Assembly: GCA_021397845.1 (NCBI GenBank) | Contig: CM038043.1 | Coordinates: 123,775,013-123,839,012 of the forward strand | Source of the DNA: Areca catechu | Taxonomy: Eukaryota; Streptophyta; Magnoliopsida; Arecales; Arecaceae | DNA length: 64,000 nucleotides | Reading direction: 5' to 3' | Shown: piece after piece, positions 1-9,986 of the stretch | How positions within the stretch are numbered: position 1 is the stretch's first letter | How the letters are laid out: each line of letters begins with the position of its first letter | Translations under genes and position numbers: made by a program | The notes under the pieces: model-generated | Databases searched by the model: none | Seen by the model: only the letters and a program-made list of their open reading frames with translations | What the model was told of the DNA's origin: nothing

Positions 1-199
1 ATCCATTCAACCATCTCATAAAGTGTCCAAGCCTTGTATTGTGCAATCATTCCATTCAAACTTGGTTCTTCAACACAATTGGGCTTCTTCAAATTTTGTG
101 AGCATCCTTTCAATGAAAACACATTTAAAGCAAATCATTAATCCTCAAATTATACTTAACTGTTTTGCTTATCATCAAAATCAATTAGTTGAGTCAACA
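1..199 (-). mobile_element. SIRE/Maximus-like Copia LTR, start of LTR (truncated by window edge)
   Basis: Read on the minus strand, the block begins TGTTGACTC and continues with the TTGATTTTGATGATAAGCAAAAC phrase that opens SIRE-type LTRs; the LTR at 62638 opens with nearly the same phrase on the plus strand. The LTR therefore starts at 199 and extends left out of the window. No target duplication can be tested because the other end is missing. The assignment rests on recognising this opening only. Confidence 0.6.
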
Positions 200-1423
200 G
201 TTTGCTTACCCTAGGCACAATAATTACTCATACAAAGATCTCAACAAGGATAGTAAACGACACTACTAACTGTTGTATCTTCAAGGCCTTCTAATTTCAC
301 CATTTTTTAAACAAAACTATATTTAATGCATTCTCCTCGTCCAAAACCTTTTACAATGACTTTGGAGGGAGCATTTCCACTTTTTAGGTTCCCAACATAC
401 CACCAATTCTATGGCTGCTGAGCCCTTAGAGGTATTCCAAAGTACTTCAGCTCCAATTTGTAAGCCTCTTCATATTTGTAGCATGTAGTTTTAATAATTG
501 CTGGATCAGAAAACCCATTTTCCATTATATTTTGGTACATATATAACTTGCGGATTTCATGCTTTCTGGCTAAGAACCACATAACATTTAATATCTTCAT
601 GAATATTGAATCTTCTCCTATATATTCCATGAAATGATTAAGCCCATGAAACTAGTGTTTTCATTAGATAAGATCTCCTAGAATGGAGCCATCTCACCTT
701 AGTCAGAAATTCTTGACTGTCTTGTATGCTCCATGTTCTTTACTTATCCACATACTCAGTGCTTGCTGGCCAACATGATGATTTTAAGTTTACTATCATC
801 TTCATTTTTAGTTTGATTAGCACCTTATGCATGCCAAAGGAAAAAAACACCAGATAAAGGGCTGTGAGGCCCCTCCACTTGCTAATTTCAGAACAAGATG
901 TGACTCAATGGTAGGTTCTTGATTTCACAACGGTATTTAGATTCAATGTTTTCTGTATGGTGTATTTTTTCCACTTTATCAATATAATTGCAGCATGCAT
1001 AGCACTTGGCATCATATTACTGTGGCAAAACATAACGTTAGAGATTTTTGATTAAAAATTAAATACTGACATTAGGGACCTCACTTCTTTAAAAGCAGTG
1101 TCAATACATAAATTGTCCGAATTTAACTCGTTCTTGTTTTCACAAGGTTTATCTTTTTCCGTCACTTTCCTCAACATTCTTTCTCCACCTGCACAAGCAT
1201 AATGGTATTACTAGAAGAAGCACTCTCATGCTCTGGTGATCACTCGTGTGCTTCTTGAATCTACTTCACTAACTCCAGTCACTCCACAGTGCTAAGTTGA
1301 AGCCATTCCTCCTAAAATCTATAACTATAAATTATCGAGTGAATGTAGCATGTGATAGACTGTCCTAATAATGGACACTTACCATAACAAATCATTCATG
1401 TAAATTGTCAAAAGACATTTATA
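200..1423. other. Unassigned AT-rich stretch, possibly intron of the DUF3754-type gene
   Basis: No recognised gene. The only open frame of note is 409-630 on the minus strand (73 codons, opening MEYIGEDS, ending PLRAQQP). I match it to no family, and it does not resemble the next part of a DUF3754 protein. If the exon at 3249-3381 is still part of a working gene, this stretch would lie in its first intron. I looked for the second exon of that gene here on the minus strand and did not see it. Confidence 0.4.
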
Positions 1424-2912
1424 AGGTTGCGTTTGGTAGACGGTAATTTATTCAGATTACCGGTAATTTTAAACTGGACCTACCAGATAACCTTGTTTGG
1501 TATTTTTTTAAACCGGTAATCTATATTGTAGTGGTAACCTGAATTATCTCTCATGTGGCAATCCAGATTACCTCAGGGAGGGGTGGCTATCCAGATTACC
1601 GGAGATGTGGTAATCTGGTATTTTTTATTTTTATAAAATTGCCCATTCCCTTTCGCTTCGGTGAGAACGAAACATTTTCCTTCTCCCTCTCATCTAGGTT
1701 CTCTAAGTATTGGTTGGGATCTCTTCTTAAATCTAGATTTTATTTATAAAAATATGATTTTTATATTTTAGCTATTTATTAAAAATATAATTTTTAAATA
1801 TTTTATATTATTAAATATAAAATATTTAATATTTTTATATTAAAATTGAAAAATTAAAAATTATTTTTTACACTAAATAAATGTAAAAAAATTATATATA
1901 ATCTTTTAAATATACTAAGTAATATATTAAATTTATATGTATTATATTATTAAATTTAAAATAATATATTTATATTCTATATAAATACATAATTTAAATG
2001 TATATTATATTATATATAAATATATTTCAAATAAATATACTATGTTATATAAATATATTATATCATTTTAAATATGATATAATCTAATCTATTTTTTATA
2101 ATAAAATATAAAATATACAATATATTATGTTATATTATATTAATATTGTAATATTATATAATATACTATATAATATTATATTTTGTAGTATAATATTATA
2201 TTTTGTAGTATAATATAATATTATAATTAATGTTTTATATTATGTTACTAATTTTAATATAATATATTTATATTATATACAAATATATAATGTAAAAACA
2301 TATTATATTAAATATAATTTAATATAATATATTTTATATTATAAAATATAAAACAAAATGTACTACAATTATTATAGTATAATAATGATATTATTCTAAA
2401 TTACATTAACATATTTTATTTTATTTTATTTGTAATATTAGAAAATAGAATATTTTAAAATATATATTATATAACAATATAGTGTAATATAATATAATTT
2501 AATTTATATATTACATTTTATAATATAACATAACATATATTATATTATATATAATACATTATTAACTATATAATTTTATAAATAGTTACATTATAAAATA
2601 TCAAATAATATAATGCTATATTACATTACAAAATATCAAATAATATATTATAGTAATGTAATATTATATTACATTACTATATTATATTATAATATATTTT
2701 TAATAAATTTGATTTAAAAATATTTTAAAAATTTGATATTAGATTATCAGTAATCTATTTATCACACCAAATACAGTAATCAATCTTATTGATAGATTAT
2801 CTGTGTATACCAAACAGAGTAATTAGTATTACTGATAATCTATCCAGTAATAATCTATCTTACAAATAATCCAGATTATCGTTCAAAATTCCCTAGTGAT
2901 CCAAACTTAACA
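1424..2912. mobile_element. Decayed DNA transposon/MITE-like element with an A/T-only core
   Basis: The left end reads GGTTGCGTTTGGTA and the right end, reverse-complemented, reads GGTGTTAAGTTTGGATC, a loose inverted repeat of the 'GTTTGG' kind common at ends of plant class II elements. Inside both ends are inverted copies of a gGTAATCTGGATTA-type motif (1450-1620 and 2740-2885). The interior, 1740-2720, is almost pure A/T. No transposase is present. I could not settle the target-site duplication, so the superfamily is open. Confidence 0.5.
1740..2725. repeat. About 1 kb low-complexity A/T tract (TATA/ATATT-rich)
   Basis: Nearly every base is A or T, in irregular runs of TATAAT, ATATTA and TTAAAATA with no fixed period. 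It forms the core of the DNA-transposon-like block. It may have grown by slippage. Confidence 0.85.
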
Positions 2913-3248
2913 CCAAAGAAATGACATGATACATCCATTAGAGAAGGAAAAAAATAAAAAAACACCACGGAGTTTCTGAACGGAACAAAATTTGCCACTA
3001 ACTTAGAAAATTCTAAGTGTCGGAATACTGCAGGAACTCAAATCAAACATCCGAAATCAAAAACCCCCACCAAAGCAGAGGAAGTTAATGAAAACCTGCT
3101 GAACCCGAACCAATCAAACTTGGATTTTGAGGAGATGGCGTTTCAAATTCTCAAAAATAAACAAGACCCGAACTCCAAGACAAATAACAAAAATCCCTTC
3201 AAATGATGGGATTGCAAAAGGAAACCTAGATATCTTAAGCTTGGGTAC
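2913..3248 (-). other. Start of putative intron 1 of the DUF3754-type gene
   Basis: On the minus strand this follows a GT donor at 3248-3247 (context CATAG|GTACC). It holds no domain and no other gene. It would be the first part of an intron that also contains the DNA-transposon-like block. Confidence 0.4.
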
Positions 3249-3381
3249 CTATGAGGTAGGCCAGCTTCATAATGAGCCTGGGTTTTAAGATGGGAATGAC
3301 GGACTCCCGTTCCAGCCGGATCACATCCTTGCTCTTCCCCTTCCTCGCTCCATCCACGGTCGCCGCCGCCGCCGCGTCCAT
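3249..3381 (-). CDS. Exon 1 of a DUF3754 (TMEM143-like) protein gene
   Basis: On the minus strand an ATG at 3381 opens a frame of 44 full codons: MDAAAATVDGARKGKSKD, then VIRLERESVIPILKPRLIM, then KLAYLI. It ends at a GT donor (ATAG|GTACC), leaving one G for the next codon. The block RLERESVIPILKP...KLAYLI is how I remember the N-terminus of plant DUF3754 proteins, where the next residue is Glu (GAN), which fits the leftover G. Function is unknown in this family; Arabidopsis members are loosely labelled 'aminopeptidase (DUF3754)'. The remaining exons are not seen in the window, so this is a far 5' exon of a gene running left, or an isolated fragment. An overlapping longer frame from 3641 on the same strand lacks any family match. 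Confidence 0.6.
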
Positions 3382-3899
3382 TGCTGCCACCGGCCGGCAC
3401 AAGATGAGAGAACGAGACTGGAAGAGGCCGAGGAGATGGGCAATTGGGGCTTCGAGGGACAGGAATAAGTGGTGCTTAGAGACAGAAAAGAGAGGAAAGG
3501 AACGAGGCTGTCTTTCGGAATTTGAGGCAGTTTCACGAAGGCCAATCGACTGGGAGAGTTGATGACGAGAATGGGCAGAATTAATTTGATGCGGAGAGAG
3601 AGAGAGAGGGGGGAGCTATGGCGTCCCCCGAAGCACCACATACGTCTAAATCTGCTTTACCAAATATTTTCAAACCATATCAAATCAAATAATAATTTTT
3701 ATTCTCAAGTGCAGCCATTAGCCATGCGATGGGATAAGAGGCACGGGGACACCAAGATTCTATCCCAGGCTTAGAAGTGCACCATCTTCAAAATGGATTG
3801 AGATTGGCAAAAATAATGACAAGTTTTAATTTATAATTTTTAGTAATATTTTTTATTTTAAATAATGAAAGATCATCGATTTTTAATAATGATTGTCAT
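3382..3899 (-). promoter_or_regulatory. Likely 5' UTR/promoter side of the DUF3754-type exon
   Basis: This lies upstream of the minus-strand ATG at 3381. It contains a pyrimidine tract on the minus strand (GA repeat on plus, 3593-3613), as often seen in plant 5' UTRs and core promoters. I see no convincing TATA box. The boundary with the LTR-like block at 3900 leaves about 520 bp of possible promoter. Confidence 0.35.
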
Positions 3900-4603
3900 T
3901 GTTGTACCATGACGGCTCATCCCCTATTAGAACCGGTCTAATTTCACAGTCTGATCCGGTCGCTTCGATCAAGAAGGGTCCGACCTACTAGAGTCAAGGT
4001 CCAAACGACCCTCTCCTGCTGGGATCCGGCCCGCCGTCCTCCGCCAGGGTCCAACCCACTGGAGTCGAGGTCCGAACGACCCTCTCCTGCTGGGGTCCAG
4101 TCCGCCATTCTCCTTCAAAAGTTCGGCCTTCGACCCGACAACCGACCGCCTTATAGCCGACATCCGACGGGTAGGCCTTGACATCCAAAGTACTCCAGAA
4201 GTATCTTTCTGTTACGGCGGGATTCTCCATCCCAACGGCCCTGCTCCACTACTTCCATGGTGTCGCTGTATCTACGCACCACGTGGACACTCTCCAGATT
4301 CTCCTAGGGGCAGATCGGTCTTTCTCAGCCTCTCCCCTAACGGATTTTGGATTGTTCCGTGCCTATATAAGGTACCTGGGAGATCCCGTTTGAGGTAGAA
4401 CAACTCTTCCCTCTCCATGCGCCGCTGTTCTTTCGATTCCTCCATTCTGTTGCCCTCAACCTCTTGCTGACTTAAGCATCGGAGGGTCTCCCGCCGGAAC
4501 ACCACCAGCGCCCTTGGGGACTTTTCTGCAGGTTCGCCCGGGAGAGGAGTGCTCCAGCCGATCTAGCCGTCCCGGTTCCCGGTCCAGGAGTTGACGCAGC
4601 AAT
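3900..4603 (+). mobile_element. Solo or truncated LTR-like block
   Basis: The block starts TGTTGTACC, has two copies of a roughly 80-bp GC-rich segment (3979-4055 and 4046-4130, sharing 'CGACCCTCTCCTGCTGGG'), a TATATAAGG box at 4364, and a downstream CTTGCTGACTTAAGCATCGGAGG stretch typical of the R/U5 region of Gypsy LTRs. It ends near GACGCAGCA at 4603. No PBS follows and I found no flanking duplication, so both limits are estimates. Confidence 0.45.
4364..4372 (+). promoter_or_regulatory. TATA box of the LTR-like block
   Basis: TATATAAGG, followed about 75 bp later by the TTAAGCATCGGAGG stretch. It fires away from the DUF3754-type exon. Confidence 0.5.
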
Positions 4604-5752
4604 AGCCATATAGTAGCTATCAAATAGTTTCATGTAATTTTAAGAGCACACATCTCATTTGAAAAGATGGCAGTATTAAAGATCACTAGAAGGTGATGAT
4701 GACTCGAACTTGACTCGAACAAGATTAGGCGGGAGCAGATACTGATGAGGAGCCAGGAAGCCTTACAAGGTCCTATCATTTAGAATTGGTCCTACAAGAC
4801 AGAGAAGACCAGAAAGTTCAATACACTGGAAGTAAATTTCTAGTAGAGGACCCTCTAATACCTAAGTCAGACTCCTGGAGAGACAAACAGAGGAGGCTTG
4901 TAGTCCTCTCTAGGCTTAGAGTAAGAGTAGGAGAGAAGTTAGAGAAAAAGTAAAGGAGAGACAGAGAGGGACGGAATGGAATATGTGGAGGAATGGGACT
5001 TCAGTGCATTTGAATCCCGCTTTCTAGTGGATAGCACATAGAACAGTGGAGTCATGGAAGCCAAAGTACTTTAGAAAAAATGGAAAGTGTGCATAAATGG
5101 CTCATAGGATCTCACTCAGGTGGCAAGTTTATGTAAGATTCAATGAGCCCAAGGTGTGCATTGGTGGGAGAGCGAGAAGAAGGTTCCTTTGTAGTGAAAT
5201 GAGATGGCTCTTGAAAAGAGTGGGCTCTTGATTCCGTCTCCATTGTCTCTCCTTATTTTTCTCCTTGTTTTCTTACTCTACCCTTGTTCGACTTTGGCTT
5301 TCTTACCTGGAGGATTACCATAACTAGATTATAGGCATATACCTAATACCCAAAGACAAGGAATGATAGCTGATATGTTTTGGTTACCGCAGGCATGCTT
5401 GGAGTGGGGAACCATGTCATGGTAAGTGAGGTAAGAAGTAGTGGCTGGCACGATATTGTAGGTTTTTGTGATGTTCTCAAGTCTTAGAAAGACTTGGAAG
5501 GCCATGGCAGGGATGTTCGAGGCGATCCCTGGGTGCTTGAAGGCATGCCAAGTGATTTCTAGAGATATTCCAGAGGGTCCTGAAGGTGTTTCAGGGGGTT
5601 TATGGTGTATTCATGACAGATTTAGGAGCTTAGGTTTATAAGTTTCCAAAATCCCGAGAGTCATATTGGGTCAAGGGACTTGATCCAGGGTTGAGGGTTT
5701 TCTCATATTAACATATTGGGGAGAGTTTTTTGAGAGATCGTAACATAACCTA
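4604..5752 (+). mobile_element. Unplaced sequence; right part is the 5' part of host LTR H (interrupted by NA1)
   Basis: No coding potential. The last bases (ACCTA at 5748-5752) are repeated just after NA1 at 9128, so sequence left of 5753 was continuous with 9128 before NA1 inserted. Because 9128-9782 ends as an LTR followed by a PBS, at least the right portion here should be the U3 side of that LTR. Where that LTR starts I cannot tell. Confidence 0.45.
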
Positions 5753-5996
5753 TGATGGGGACATCGCCAGCATGAATCCCGGTGCAAGCACGAATCCTGG
5801 AGCTGCAGAATCTTGGAGGATATCCAGAATAAATTTATTTGGGATTTATCTTTATCTTTTATTTGAATTTGAATTAGGATTTGGTTGGTTAGGATTTAGA
5901 TATGGATAAGCTTATATTATCCTATATTGTATTTGAATTTAAGTCATCAATATCTTTTTATCCTATATTCAAATTCAAACGAAAGTTGGACAGGTC

Positions 5997-6004
5997 TATA
6001 AATA
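5997..6004 (+). promoter_or_regulatory. TATA box, NA1 5' LTR
   Basis: TATAAATA; the same box sits at 8520-8527 in the 3' LTR. Confidence 0.65.
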
Positions 6005-6107
6005 CCACCCTCAGTCCTTTGTAAAAAATTAGTTTGGCTAATCAAGTGAGTTTTTAGAAAAGAGTTTTTCTTTTCGTTTGCCCCATATGGGGAGGGTGAG
6101 AGGCTCA

Positions 6108-6300
6108 TCTGTCCTTCGCCTTCGAGCGTCGAGGGGTAAGAGACCCTAGTCCTTCGCCTTCGAGCGTCGAGGGGTGAGAGACCCTAGTCCTTCGCCTTCG
6201 AGCATCGAGGGGTGAGAGACCCTAGTCCTTCGCTTTCGAGCATCGAGGGGTGAGAGACCTAGTCCTTCGCTTTCGAGCATCGAGGGGTGAGAGACCCTAG
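6108..6300 (+). repeat. 38-bp minisatellite in NA1 5' LTR, five copies
   Basis: The unit is approximately CCTTCGCCTTCGAGC plus RTCGAGGGGTGAGAGACCC plus TAGT. In the 3' LTR (8634-8790) four copies remain. This accounts for most of the 30-bp difference in LTR length. Confidence 0.8.
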
Positions 6301-6637
6301 TTATCCCCTTTTCCCGTCGAGTCCCCTCTAAGTCTTAGGAATTTTCCTTCACGGCCCCAAGTAGCGATTTGGGTGGGATGCCCTAGGCTCCGCATGTAGT
6401 GAGATGGGTGGGATGCCCTAGGCTACATGTAGTGGGATGGATGAGATGCCCTAGATATGAGATATCTCTCTGTGAATGTAAGTCCTAAGTCCTAGAGTGT
6501 CCAATTTTCCTACCCTCCATCCCTATTTTTCCTTTGCCACCACTATAGAAAACTAATAAAAAAAAAAAATAGGATACCCTAATCTTCGGCAACTTCTCAG
6601 CTCGCCGACGATCCTACCCTAGTCCATCCCCATCAAA

Positions 6638-6650
6638 TTGGTATCAGAGA
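6638..6650 (+). promoter_or_regulatory. NA1 primer-binding site (initiator tRNA-Met type)
   Basis: TTGGTATCAGAGA, two bases after the LTR end. The last base differs from the usual TTGGTATCAGAGC. Confidence 0.8.
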
Positions 6651-8274
6651 CATAGATCAGGTTAGGGTACGTTTCTTTCCCAAACCCAGATTTCTCCCAC
6701 CGATCCTGCAGTTCTCTGTCTTCCCTGTTCTCCACTGCTCACAGCCACCATCGGATCTCACCGGATCTATTGTGGATGAGCCTTCGCCAGACCTTCGACT
6801 TGTCCGTCCGCTATCTTAGCCCAGAGTCGACACCAGCGAAACCCTTCCTTGGAGCAGTCCATCTTCCCCCACAACCAGCTATTCAAGATCGTCGCCATGC
6901 TCGGGCGCCTCTTCGCCTCCATCACCAGCCCCTTGCTCCTGCCATCAGGAACGCGCTACTTCCTTCGCACCGCCCTGATCGACTTTTCCCAGTTTGGTGC
7001 CCTCACAACCCTCATGCAAGCCTTCGGTGGCACCGCCCTCATGCAATCCATCCGGAAGACTTTCGCCACCTATAGCCACCAAGACACCGGCTCCCCTGAA
7101 GCTCGCCCAGGTCGGTGCTAGCCACATCGTGCCCATGGAAAATTGGCCTTGCCGTCGCCCTTACAACAGATCCTCCCTGCCCCTGCTGCCACCGCCCGAA
7201 ACTGCCTCCTGGATCTGCCATCCGGAATCCACTGCTATCACCGCCCGGAACCGCCTCCACCCCCGGCACAACCATGGATCGCAACGCCCAGCCCCTATGC
7301 CGCAGACCTCCACGCATTGCCTCCAACCTAGACTCCTCTCACTGGAGACATCTTCGTCCCAGAGAAGAACCTCCACTGCAATGCCCGAATCCCACCTCCT
7401 CTCCCAACCTCGCCGCGACTCTCCCTCCACCGCCCCCACCGACGGCTATGGCAGAAATTCTGCTCGAGGTCTTGCATGCCGAACCCCTGTCTCCGCTCGA
7501 AGAAGGTCCTAATCCACTCCTCCTGGATCTCCCTAGTCAGTCTCTTCCTCATCTTCCTCGCAACCGCTGCCATCACCATCTTCTTGGAGGCCAGCATCTA
7601 TGACCTCACCAGCGAGATCACCTCCGAGCCCAATCCGATCCACGATGGTCCGATCTCTACCTGCCACCATTTGCTGTTGATTGCTCGCTTTCTCCCTCGT
7701 TGTCGCTTTGATCTCTTAGGAATCAGTTGAGGTTTGTAGCTGTAGGGGTGGACGAGGACTTCGATCTCTCGGCAGGCAATGAGATGATGAACGAGGATGC
7801 CATGGATTTCACCGATGAGAGCCCCATCCTTAAAGTCGGGGAGCAAAAGGAGATCGGGAAGCAGGGCCTCAAGAAGAAGCTCCAATGCACGAACGTGAAA
7901 GCAGACTTCCGTTCCTCTGCCGACTTGAGCTCCACGTTCCTTAAAGCAAAATCGTTCCCTCTGTTGCTGATTTCACCCACTTCAGGATTAGGCAGGAAAA
8001 AAAAAAGAAAAAGAAAGAGAGAAAAAGAAAAAAAAAGAAAAAAAAGAGAAAAAAATGAATAAAAAAATGGAGAAAAAAATAATTTGGAAAAGTTTCCATA
8101 GTTGCACAATTTCAAGCTACACGAATTCCAGAGTTGCATGATTTTCAGTGCTGCATGATTCTCGGAGTCGAACAGATCTCTGAGCAGAGCCCCTTTGATT
8201 GATTGGATTCGGTTTTATCAACGTCCCCCCTGATCTTGACTCGACAGAGTTGAGTTCTCCCCACCTCAGAAGAA
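6651..8274 (+). other. NA1 internal region, non-coding, C-rich then purine-rich
   Basis: 6650-7740 is C-rich (CCACC, CCGCC), giving many unrelated short open frames on both strands with no domains. 7998-8082 is a nearly pure A/G tract. The last 150 bp (8095-8274) share phrases with the same part of NA2, such as TGCACAA, GCTGCATG, ATCTCAGAGCAGAG and TTGGATTCGGT, so the two elements are related at the 3' end though their middle parts differ. Confidence 0.7.
7998..8082 (+). repeat. Polypurine (A/G) tract
   Basis: About 85 bases of A and G only or nearly so (runs of AAAAAG, GAGAAA). It may be a relic of slippage or an enlarged internal purine tract. Confidence 0.75.
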
Positions 8275-9127
8275 TGATGGGGACATCGCCAGCATGAATC
8301 CCGGAGCAAGCACGAATCCTGGAGCTACATGAATCTTGGAGGATATCCAGAATAAATTTATTTGGGATTTATCTTTATCTTTTGTTTGAATTTGAATTAG
8401 GATTTGGTTGGTTAGGATTTAGATATGGATAAGCTTATATTATCCTATCTTGTATTTGAATTTGAGTCATCCATATCTTTTTATCCTGTATTCAAATTCA
8501 AACGAGGGTTGGACAGGTCTATAAATACCACCCTCAGTCTTTTGTAAAAAATTAGTTTGGTTAATCAAGTGAGTTTTTAGAAAAGAGTTTTTCTTTTCAT
8601 TCGTCCCGTATGGGGAGGGTGAGAGGCCCATCTATCCTTCGCCTTCGGGCATCGAGGTATAAGAGACCCTAGTCCTTCGCCTTCGGGCATCGAGGGGTGA
8701 GAGACCCTAGTCCTTTGCTTTCGAGCATCGAGGGGTGAGAGATCCTAGTCCTTCGCTTTCGAGCGTCGAGGGGTGAGAGACCCTAGTTATCCCCTTTTCC
8801 TCGTCGAGTCCCCTCTAAGTTTTAGGGATTTTCCTTCACGATCCCAGGTAGCGATTTGGGTGGGATGCCCTAGGCTCCGCATGTAGTGAGATGGGTGGGT
8901 GCCCTAGGCTACATATAGTGGGATGGGTGAGATGCCCTAGAGGTGAGATATCTCTCTGTGAATGTAAATTCTAAGTCCTAGAGTGTTCAATTTTCCTACC
9001 CTCCATCCCTATTTTTCCTTCGCCACCACCATAGAAAAATCAAAATAAAAAAATAAAAAAATAGGATACCCTAATCTTCGGCGACTTCTCAGCTCGCCAA
9101 TGATCCTACCCTAGTCCATCCCCATCA
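8275..9127 (+). repeat. NA1 3' LTR
   Basis: 853 bp, matching 5753-6635 with scattered substitutions and one minisatellite copy fewer. It begins after CCACCTCAGAAGAA and ends CCCCATCA, followed by target copy ACCTA. Confidence 0.9.
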
Positions 9128-9782
9128 ACCTAGTTGGGTTATGGGGTTGGGTCCAGGTTAGTTAGTTGGTTAGTTAGTTAGGAGGTTAGCTTAGTTGGTG
9201 AGTTGGTTGATTAGTTAGCCCAACCATCCAAGGATTCTAACCAGTTGGTTGTAACTAACTAAGGTGTCCTAACAACTAAAGTATTAGACCGTCCAAGTCC
9301 TAACCGCTCAAGAATTTCATCGCCCAAGAAGACCAAGAAAACCACCGCCCCATGTGCTTAAAAAAGAGAGGGGCGTGCGACGGTTTGAGGAAGGCTGAGA
9401 TCGCCCCTTTTGGGGCATGATCGTAGGGAGCTACTTGGGTTTTGGGAGGCCACGGTTCAAGGGCTAAAAGAGAGGTGCATGGAGGATCTTTCATGTGGAG
9501 GACTTGTGACCGCGAGGGTGTTTCACGGTTTTGGAGAAGGGAAGAGCGTGCATGAGGTATTGTCCATGCATGGGAGCTTTTTCTCGGGTTTGTGAGACGA
9601 GGCTGGTGTCTTGTGTTGTAACAGGGTTCTTTCCTAAAGGAATAAAGCAATTTCTCTTTTTCTCATATATCTCTTCTTCTATCTCCTTGTGAATCTTGAA
9701 TCCAAGAATAGGTTACTTCCACTACGTAGGCGCTGGTCCGGATTCTCCCAACAAGTGGTATCAGTGTCTAGGAATCTCAACA
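9128..9782 (+). mobile_element. 3' part of host LTR H (split by NA1)
   Basis: The sequence continues from 5752. It contains a (GTTA)-rich stretch at 9150-9230, an AATAAAG polyadenylation-like site near 9640, and ends GAATCTCAACA followed by a PBS at 9784. A second PBS-like AGTGGTATCAG sits 29 bp earlier at 9753-9763. No coding capacity. Confidence 0.6.
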
Positions 9783-9783
9783 A

Positions 9784-9796
9784 TTGGTATCAGAGC
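9784..9796 (+). promoter_or_regulatory. Primer-binding site of host element H
   Basis: TTGGTATCAGAGC, the canonical plant initiator-tRNA-Met complement, directly after LTR end CTCAACA. Confidence 0.75.
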
Positions 9797-9986
9797 GAGG
9801 TTCTCTCATAGCCTTGTTCGAGCATTGGAAGAAGAGGATTCAAGGCAAGGAGCCATGCTCCCTGGTTCATCCCAAAGAAGGAAGAAGAAACCGGTCTTCT
9901 GCTGCACCCGTCCATAGGTGTTGCAGGATTTCTACCCCAGGATCTCTTCAAGGTATTTCTGAAATCCAGCCTTTTGGAGTTGTTCT
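9797..9986 (+). mobile_element. Start of H internal region, cut by Copia C1
   Basis: About 190 bp with no domain; then the C1 LTR opens at 9987. The rest of H is not seen in the window. Confidence 0.5.

Larger units (their letters stand above)
5753..6635 (+). repeat. NA1 5' LTR
   Basis: 883 bp, TGATGGGG...CCCCATCA. It has a TATAAATA box at 5997 and five copies of a 38-bp minisatellite at about 6108-6300. The right-hand copy has only four. Confidence 0.9.
5753..9127 (+). mobile_element. NA1: complete non-autonomous LTR retrotransposon (LARD-like)
   Basis: Two long direct repeats (5753-6635 and 8275-9127) both begin TGATGGGGAC and end CCCCATCA, perfect short inverted termini. The element is flanked by the 5-bp duplication ACCTA (5748-5752 and 9128-9132). 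A PBS for initiator tRNA-Met follows the left LTR and a purine-rich CTCAGAAGAA precedes the right one. The internal 1.6 kb has no gag, protease, RT or integrase; short open frames there are C-rich and match nothing I know. It must have been moved by another element's enzymes. NA2 and E share its PBS type, PPT context and TGRTRKGG/ATCA ends, so an E-like Gypsy is the likely helper (inference). Confidence 0.9.

Noticed and set aside
409..630. 73-codon minus frame as exon 2 of the DUF3754-type gene
   Set aside because: Its wording does not match the family as I know it, and it starts with its own ATG. Left unassigned.
6770..7603. Overlapping plus and minus frames inside NA1 (6770-7603) as protein genes
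   Set aside because: All three plus frames are open over parts of it because of C-rich, stop-poor composition. No domain and no conserved start.
9784..9796. tRNA gene signal at the many GGTATCAGAGC sites
   Set aside because: These are 12-14 base primer-binding sites next to LTR ends, without a cloverleaf or A/B boxes.
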